A DNA stretch of 64,000 nucleotides. Origin: Lolium rigidum. Lineage: Eukaryota; Streptophyta; Magnoliopsida; Poales; Poaceae. The notes under the pieces are model-generated. The model was not told the DNA's origin and did not search any database. It worked only from the letters and a program-made list of their open reading frames with translations. Shown piece by piece: positions 58,107-64,000 of the stretch. The position numbers and the translations under genes were made by a program. Location of the stretch: positions 252,762,124-252,826,123 of the forward strand of contig NC_061514.1 of assembly GCF_022539505.1 (NCBI RefSeq). Direction: 5' to 3'. Each line of letters opens with the position of its first letter. Positions within the stretch are counted from its first letter, which is position 1.

Positions 58107-59895
58107 ATGGTGTCTCGGGCGCGTCCGTGCGCCGGCGCACTGCTGGCGTGCGCGGCCATTGCCGTTTCTTGCTTCTGCTTCCAGTTCCAGGGCGCCAATG
58201 CGGCGGCGGCGACCCCGTCGTTCGGGGACAACTTCGAGATCACCGGCGCGGAGGACCACGTCAAGACCTCCCCCGACGGCCAGACGTGGTACCTCTCCCT
58301 CGACAACAAGACGGGTAGATCCCATCATTCATCACCCAAGTTAGTTATCGCATTGCACAAGCACCAATCGATTATGCTTGTTTCTTGCAGGCGTCGGGTT
58401 CCAGACGAAGCAGAAGTACCTGTTCGGGTGGTTCAGCATGAAGCTCAAGCTCGTCGGGAACGACTCCGCCGGCGTCGTCACGGCCTACTACGTACGTTCC
58501 ACAGCATCACCGGCACTGGCAGCATTACCGCCGACGGATTGACCGAACTTGGTGGAAGACGCGCGTGTTTAGTTACTCATCATCTGATTGCGTTTTCTTC
58601 AGATGTGCTCTGACCTTGACGCGGCGCCGCAGCGCGACGAGCTGGACTTCGAGTTCCTGGGCAACCGCACCGGCGAGCCCTACATCATCCAGACCAACGT
58701 GTACCGCAGCGGCGTCGGCGGCCGGGAGATGCGGCACTCGCTGTGGTTCGACCCCACCGTCGACTTCCACTCCTACTCCATCCTCTGGAACCCCAAGCAG
58801 ATCGTGTAAGCCCTCTCCATCCATTCCATGGCTTCTCGCTCGCATTGCAAAACCATCAAATAATCCTCCAATTTCACCAAGTACCACTCTCACAGTCTCA
58901 TGCTGGCACACTGGTGCCGCCGGAGTGGGGTTGCCGGATTTAGTAGCGGCGGGGGCAGTTGAATTGAATGGATCCACCCACCCACCCCTGCATTTGGGTT
59001 ACTCCGCTAGAATCTACCTGCTGGACCCGCCCACGCCCGCAGATGGAGTAGGAGATGCCAAACCAGTCCGCGTCCGTCCGTCGCTCGGACGTCGACGCGG
59101 CTGCTACTTGGGTTTGGGTGTACACTCTGTTTGGGGCCAAACAATGCGTGTCGGTGTCCCCGTGCACCTGTTTCTTTCTACTCCATGTATACCTCCGCCC
59201 AATCTTCTTTCCTATCGGATGCAGTACCCTTGACAAAGCTTTTGGCTCGAATCTGTACTCCAAACTGCCGCTACAGCGGTGGTCACGCCCGCACATGGTT
59301 TCGGCCATGGTCGCTGATTAGACTAGTGTCCTGTACACTGGGATCGAGATCCGGCTGCACTTGCCACTGTATTCATGGCGGCCCAGCTCCCAGCTTTGTC
59401 TACAGCTACAGCTAGCTAGCGCCTCGGTTAGCATCGCACAGTGCCTTACTGAAAATATTATTCTTTCTTCTCCTGCGCAGATTCTTCGTGGACAAGGTGG
59501 CGATCAGGGAGTACCGCAACTCGGACAAGCCCAACATGTTCTTCCCCATCGCCAAGCCCATGTACGTCTTCTCCAGCATCTGGAACGCCGACGACTGGGC
59601 GACCCGCGGCGGGCTCGAGAAGACGGACTGGACCAAGGGGCCATTCATCTCCTCCTACAGCGACTTCACCGCCGACGCCTGCGCCTGGGCGTCCGGCCCG
59701 GCCCCGCCGGCGTGCGCGGCCGTCACCGGAGACAGCTGGTGGGACCAGCCGCCGGCGTGGGCGCTCGACAAGGGCCAGCGCCAGGACAACGGCTGGGTGG
59801 CCAGGAACCTCATGATATACGACTACTGCGACGACCGCAAGAGGTTCCCCACCGTGCCGGAGGAGTGCGCGCTCAGGACGGCCACCACCTCCTGA
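58107..59895 (+). CDS. XTH: Xyloglucan endotransglucosylase/hydrolase
   Basis: XTHs (glycoside hydrolase family 16) cut and rejoin xyloglucan chains in the cell wall during growth. Four exons (58,107-58,314; 58,391-58,491; 58,603-58,805; 59,481-59,895) join cleanly at GT-AG introns into 308 residues, a normal XTH length. Residues 1 to about 35 form a hydrophobic secretion signal ([15 protein letters not shown]). The catalytic motif is [10 protein letters not shown], with E116 as nucleophile, D118 and E120 as acid/base, and the usual glycosylation site NRT at 124-126. [18 protein letters not shown] precedes it and [20 protein letters not shown] follows. The C terminus has the conserved cysteines (ACAW, CAAV, YDYCDD, EECA). 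DELDFEFLG is a mild variant of the common DEIDFEFLG. The gene looks intact; the exact family member cannot be assigned. Confidence 0.96.
58806..59480 (+). other. XTH intron 3
   Basis: A 675-base intron, GTAAGCC to CTCCTGCGCAG, splitting codon GTA of QIVFF. The other introns are short (76 and 111 bases). No repeat or nested ORF was recognised in it. Confidence 0.9.
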
Positions 59896-60049
59896 TCTTG
59901 TCCATCCATCGTCCTGCGTTCACGCGATTCATTTTTTTGGGGGGAGATCTCGTACGTACGTGTAGCTACTGATCATTGGTGAGATGCATGCATGTATGTT
60001 GATGCGATATTGATTGGCTGAGGTGGATGTCATGTGAATGATACTAGCC

Positions 60050-60728
60050 CTTTCTCTTGGTGGAAATGGATTGATTTTTTTGGTCGGATGATGGGTCCAA
60101 AAACCTCCAAGAAACAAGGCAAGATTTATAATGAGTTTCCAAGTTCCGAACTAACTCTGGACTTTGACATTAGCCTACTTTGACCGAAACACACATCATT
60201 CTTTGAACTTTGTTGCATATTGAGTAGGCTATTACCAGAATTTAGCTATCCTCTTCTAATCAACTGATCCGCCTTTCAAATTCTAATTTACAAGACCAAC
60301 CAAGCAAACAACTTGCGATTAGAAGGCATCCAAATCTTTCAAACTGTGGATCTCAATTTGCATTTTATAGGCGGAAGATGCCGAGTATGTGCCATCTTTG
60401 ATGAATTTCCAAGTGATATTGTCCTCGGTTCCAATAGTGAGCTCAATGTTAGCGACCAGTTCCCATAACATATTGTTCAATGTGCGCCACCTCCAAACCT
60501 TGTCTCAAAACAATTTAGCTTATCCACAAATTATCTTGAAAGGACCTTTTGGTGGAAATGGGTTGAATTTTTTGGTCGGATGATGGGTCGAAAAACGTCG
60601 AAGAAACAACACAAAAAATTACTATTTTTATTAATTAAAAAGGAGTTTCAAAGTTTGAGCTAATGCCTAGGCCAAAGTCTACGACTTTAACATGAGCCTA
60701 CTCTTCGGGTATCGCGTTACATACAAAT
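60050..60728 (-). mobile_element. Decayed LINE remnant with internal duplication, minus strand
   Basis: 60,230-60,560 is a diverged copy of 61,780-62,110 (CAATAGTGAGCTCAATGTTAGCGACCA, split into CAATAGTGAGCTCAATG and TTAGCGACCA, and CCACCTCCAAACCTTGTCTC). On the minus strand that second copy translates as LINE RT C-terminal sequence (WISRIILRQGLEVDHIEQ). A phrase GGTGGAAATGG, then TTTTTTTGGTCGGATGATGG, occurs at both 60,058 and 60,550, a local duplication. Many stops are present. Confidence 0.5.
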
Positions 60729-60731
60729 TTA

Positions 60732-61508
60732 GTGCAGGTTTGGTTCCTCAAGTGGCCCTGCCAAAAAAAATTGGGTGCCCTTCATGTTTTTGTCTAAGGT
60801 TAGGTTCTTCGTTGGGTTAGCTATTCAAAATAGGCTTTGGACGGCTGATCGGCTTGCAAGGAGAGGTTGAACAAATTGCAAACTCGAGAAACGGTGGTGC
60901 ACCTCTTCTCACATTGTTGGTACACAAAGAGACTTTGGGGGTTGACCAAAGAGTGGCTTGGACTTCCCTCCATACACACACATGAATGGACGTCGGACAC
61001 CTCCATCAAGGAGTGGTGGAGCACCATGACTTGCAAGGCAAACACAAATCGGAAGGCCATTTCCGCCCTTACCATGCTTGTTAGTTGGACGGTTTGGAAG
61101 GAAAGAAATGCGAGAGTTTTCCACAAAAGGTCCGCCCCAACTTCGATGCTCCAGGTGATCATTAAGGGCGAGGCTAGACTTTGGGCCACCGCGGGCGCGA
61201 AACATTTGAGAAATGTAATTTTGGGAGAGTGATCACTTTTTGTTCTCTTGGTTTGTTTGGTTGTAACAAACTTCTCCTTAATTAATGAATGAGGTAAATT
61301 TTTTGCCTACGTTTCCAAAAAAATGTGTTACCATTGTTTGGTTTGTAGCTAAAATTTTGGCTGCCAATTAATGTTCACCTCTCTTGCTCACACATTTTTG
61401 CCAAATAGTTAGCCAAATATGGGTTGAGGATTCCTTGACCAAAAAATTGGCAAGCCAATTGTTGCCAAATATTTGGTAGGGCCAATGTAGGCACCAACCA
61501 AACACACC
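60732..61508. mobile_element. Tourist-like MITE split by a LINE fragment
   Basis: The left end GTGCAGGTTTGGTTCCTC and the right end, reversed, GGTGTGTTTGGTTGGTGCC match, and both continue GTGGCCCTGCCAAA / TTGGCCCTACCAAA. TTA flanks both sides (60,729-60,731 and 61,509-61,511), the Tourist/Harbinger target. About 530 bases of LINE sequence sit between the two halves. Confidence 0.62.
60775..61318 (+). mobile_element. 5'-truncated LINE inside the MITE
   Basis: The reading has the LINE C-terminal zinc-binding domain: NRLWTADRLARRG (60,830), VHLFSHCWYTKRLWGL, KEWLGLPSIHTHEW, VSWTVWKERNARVFHKR and ARLWATAGAKHLRNV, then a 3' UTR ending GCCTACGTTTCC and seven A. A frame change occurs near 60,868. 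It is a typical poly(A)-ended, 5'-truncated LINE insert. Confidence 0.78.
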
Positions 61509-61511
61509 TTA

Positions 61512-62310
61512 GGTCCAGCTATGCTTCATATCTTCGTCCCCTCATCTTTGTGATGATGACTGGTGTAGGCGATGCGATGTTACGTAAATCCCTAGCATTT
61601 ATTTTTTTCTCAATTCCCAAGAAACAAGCATGTCCCAAGGCTATTTTGGTCCACCAATCTCTGATGTATCTTCATTTTCCCACGTGAATGTGTAATTACC
61701 GTTTTTACATTTCAAATATGGGTGGTGAAGCGGCACTCGGAAAGGATGTGTGAGGCCGATCCTTGAGCTTGGTTGCATAGTGAGCAATTGCCACAATTTA
61801 TTCATCCTCTTCTAGTCAACCGATTCGACGTTTAAATTCTATTTTACATAACCAACCAAGCGAACACCTTGTATTTAGGAGGCACCCAAATCTAGATCTC
61901 AAATTGCATTTTGTAGGCCGCAGATCCGGGATATGTGCCATCTTTGGTGAATTTTCAGGTGATAGTGTCCTTGAATCCAATAGTGAGCTCAATGTTAGCG
62001 ACCATTTTTCATTGCGCGACAAATTGTTCGATATGGTCCACCTCCAAACCTTGTCTCAAAATAATTCGGCTTATCCACATAATGTCTTGAAGAGACTTTT
62101 TTACCGCGGAATTCTTCTTCTTTGGTAGGGCGATGATTTTTGGAGCAATGTCCTTGGAGAATCGGCTTGAACTTCTCAATGTTTGTATGTTTATCGTAAT
62201 AGACGACACACTGCAGGATTTCGAGTCTCTCCTCTCAAATCCTACGATACGGACGATGGACATTGTGGTAACCAAGAAGAAACATTCAAACGTGTCAGGC
62301 AGAGGGAACA
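61512..62310 (-). mobile_element. LINE RT C-terminal remnant, minus strand
   Basis: From 62,300 down it reads KDIAPKIIALPKKKN, SLQDIMWISRIILRQGLEVD, then a zinc-domain remnant with stops (KYKVFAWLVM, CGNCSLCNQAQGSASHIL) and a closing region near 61,620. The MITE above lies at its 3' edge. Confidence 0.6.
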
Positions 62311-62731
62311 TGTAGTATGGGCTAAACGCAGACGTCGAGATCTCAATATCTCATCTCACTAGACATGTTTGTCAGGGAAAAATAATGGGCTCCTGCCACA
62401 GATCTGGCTGTATGGTTGGTCTGGCCGATCCCTCGCTGCAAAATGACGACGTGGCGAAATGTTCCTTTCGTTTGCGTAATGCTTGTGCCGGGGAAATTTG
62501 GCAAACACGAATCACAAAAGAGATGAACAAAAGATAAAGGCTACTGGGCCAAGAAGCATCTGCATGTGAGCAAGACTGATGTCTTACGGGGAGAAACAAA
62601 AAGGATGCGACTACCTTTCAACGGCTCAAGTGGTAGCGGATGGTTCAGATTGGCAAAAGCTTTGCCTATTTCTTTGATTAACAGGAGTTTGGATTACAAA
62701 AGAGTGAGCCGATAGGCAAGGATATAAAAGC
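62311..62731. other. Intergenic, nothing recognised
   Basis: No supported gene or repeat. Confidence 0.35.
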
Positions 62732-64000
62732 ATCTCCAGCCGCGTCCCCCAAAGCGTCCCCCAAACCGCGCCGGATTGAGCGTTTGGGGGACGTGTTTTG
62801 TTCGTGCTGCCTTTGGGGGACGTCGCTCCCCAGCCGCGTCCCCCAAACGCCTCCTCCAAATGAATATTGGTGCACGAAAATAAAAGTTTTCATTCAATTT
62901 TGATTATATATTACAAAGTTTGAATGAAAAAGGGCTAGATTTCATCTAAACCTACACTACTGACCGCCCGGCGGTGCGTTCGACGGCCCCGCCCCGTCGT
63001 CGCCTCCCCTACGCCGCAGCTCCTCCTGCGTGCGCCTCCTCTCCTTGCGTTCGGCGGTGGCCAGACGGTGCCGCTCCCGCCGCGCGTCCTCCTCCTCCGC
63101 CCTCCCCTGCTGGGACGCCTGGAGGGAGAGCTCGACGGCGCGACGAATATGCGCCTCTTCGCGGGCACGGGCGTCGTCCTAGAGCTTCTTCTCCGACTCG
63201 AAGGACTCGACGAGCGCGCGTTGCTGATCGACCGTCTCGTCCGGGTGCGGCCCGTCGTCGTCGGACCACTCGAACTCGTCGTCGTCGTCGTCCTCCACCT
63301 CGGTCTCCTCCGCCTCGGCCTCCTCCTCCTCCATTGGTGCCTCCTCCTCCACATCTATTGGCGCCTCCATCATCGCCGCCGCCAACACGGCGTCCTCCGC
63401 CGCCAACTGCGTCCTCGCCGCCACTCGTCGCCTCCCCCAGATCGCCTTCAGCGCCGCCTCCCGCTGATGACGCTCCTCCGCCGCCAGCTGCCGCTGGTGC
63501 TCGATTGACTCCCGCCGATCTCGGTACAGCGCATCCCGCTCAGCGAGCTGGCGCTGGCGCTCGTCAGCCCACCGCTGCTCCATCTCCGCCCGGTACCGGC
63601 ACCGTCACGCCTCATGTCTCGTCGAGGCGTCGGACGCCGCAACGGTGGCGTCCCATCGCTCTCTGCCACGCCGCTGCCGCCGCGGCCTCGCCGGCCAGCG
63701 GGGCCATGGGCGCGAACGCCGCCGGATCCGCCGCTCGTGCCGCCTCCCGCTGGCCGGCGGGCTCGCTGCTGCATTGCCTCCCGCCGCTGGCGACGGTGTG
63801 CACGCCATCACTCTTCCCGGGCCGCTGCCGAGGGGTCGGTGTCGACCTGCGTTTCCGGGACCGCAAGTGGAGGGGACGGCGGTGGAGGGAAGTGGCCGGC
63901 GCCGGGGCGGTTCGCCATTGCTACCGGTGGTGGAGGAGACGGCGGTGGAGCGACGAGGGCCGTGTTTGTTGCCGGCGGGGTGTGGTGGCTCCGTTGAGCC
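62732..64000 (-). mobile_element. One end of a large-genome grass transposon, runs off the window
   Basis: A sharp switch at GCATCTCCAGCCGCGTCCCC, followed by repeats of GTCCCCCAAA and its complement TTTGGGGGAC (62,745-62,850). This repeated end type is common on DNA transposons in Triticeae. The interior carries an ORF on the minus strand. The other end is outside the window, so the superfamily (Harbinger or Mutator) cannot be decided by target duplication. Confidence 0.5.
62957..63918 (-). pseudogene. Transposon ORF with long charged coiled coil, broken
   Basis: The minus-strand start ATG at 63,918 gives MANRPGAGHFPPPPSPPL, closed by TGA after about 38 codons. Arg/Ala-rich pieces follow in other frames. 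From 63,583 a long reading shows MEQRWADERQRQLAERDALY, an Arg/Gln/Glu coiled coil, then an acidic run and DGPHPDETVDQQRALVESFE. An in-frame TAG at 63,179-63,181 interrupts, and the same frame continues (AREEAHIRRAVELSLQ) to the stop at 62,957-62,959. No catalytic motif. It looks like the accessory, non-transposase ORF of grass DNA transposons; the role is unknown. Confidence 0.5.

Noticed and set aside
57995..58328. Alternative ORFs on both strands over XTH exon 1
   Set aside because: Shadows of the XTH coding frame.

Overview
The window looks like a chromosome segment from a pooid grass (wheat, barley, oat or ryegrass group). The evidence is two GC3-rich, cereal-like plant genes with GT-AG introns, surrounded by Ty3/gypsy chromovirus elements, grass-type LINEs and SINEs, and hAT, Mutator and Harbinger/Tourist elements. 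No rRNA, tRNA, CRISPR array or prokaryotic feature was seen. Species cannot be fixed from the sequence alone.

Layout. 1-2,000: THI1, the thiamine thiazole synthase, with two exons. 2,000-13,570: an intergenic graveyard of LINE remnants with a SINE inside one of them, a hAT element with a perfect 8-bp target duplication, two further MITEs, GC-rich 'end' modules linked by T-rich/A-rich DNA, a degenerate array with a period of about 140 bp, and a poly(A) retroposon bounded by a perfect 15-bp duplication. 13,577-55,708: one continuous stack of nested LTR retrotransposons. 55,709-57,372: the far side of the old sequence split by that stack, a second SINE copy, a Harbinger-like element and a 100-N assembly gap. 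57,473-60,050: an XTH (xyloglucan endotransglucosylase/hydrolase) gene with four exons. 60,050-64,000: LINE remnants on both strands, a Tourist-like MITE split by a LINE, and one end of a further transposon carrying a broken coiled-coil ORF.

The nested stack can be read from its target-site duplications (TSDs). Element A (13,577-55,708, TSD CGTTG) has 6.5-kb LTRs around a 2.9-kb internal region with almost no coding sequence. Element B (16,677-42,803, TSD GGCGC) sits inside A's 5' LTR. B is a gag-pol chromovirus with a chromodomain and resembles the Tekay/Del clade. Solo LTR D (TSD GTTTG), hAT-like element E (TSD CTTAAGTAT) and solo LTR F (TSD GTATG) sit inside B's internal region. Element C, a minus-strand gag-only gypsy element with an 8-bp duplication, sits inside B's 3' LTR. 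A and B share LTR termini and the tRNA-iMet-type primer site, so A could be a non-autonomous partner of a B-like element.

The most unusual signals are these. (1) Differences between paired LTR copies concentrate at CAG/CTG trinucleotides (CAG to CGA, CTG to TCG and similar). This looks more like base-calling error at CHG-methylated sites than real mutation. The same class of change sits at each of B's apparent frameshifts and at its primer site. (2) Element C carries two strong LTR hairpins with an identical AAGAT loop, plus a scatter of GCCGAT/ATCGGC hairpins in its body. (3) B has a long extra ORF upstream of gag, and a near-perfect splice acceptor 12 nt before the gag ATG.
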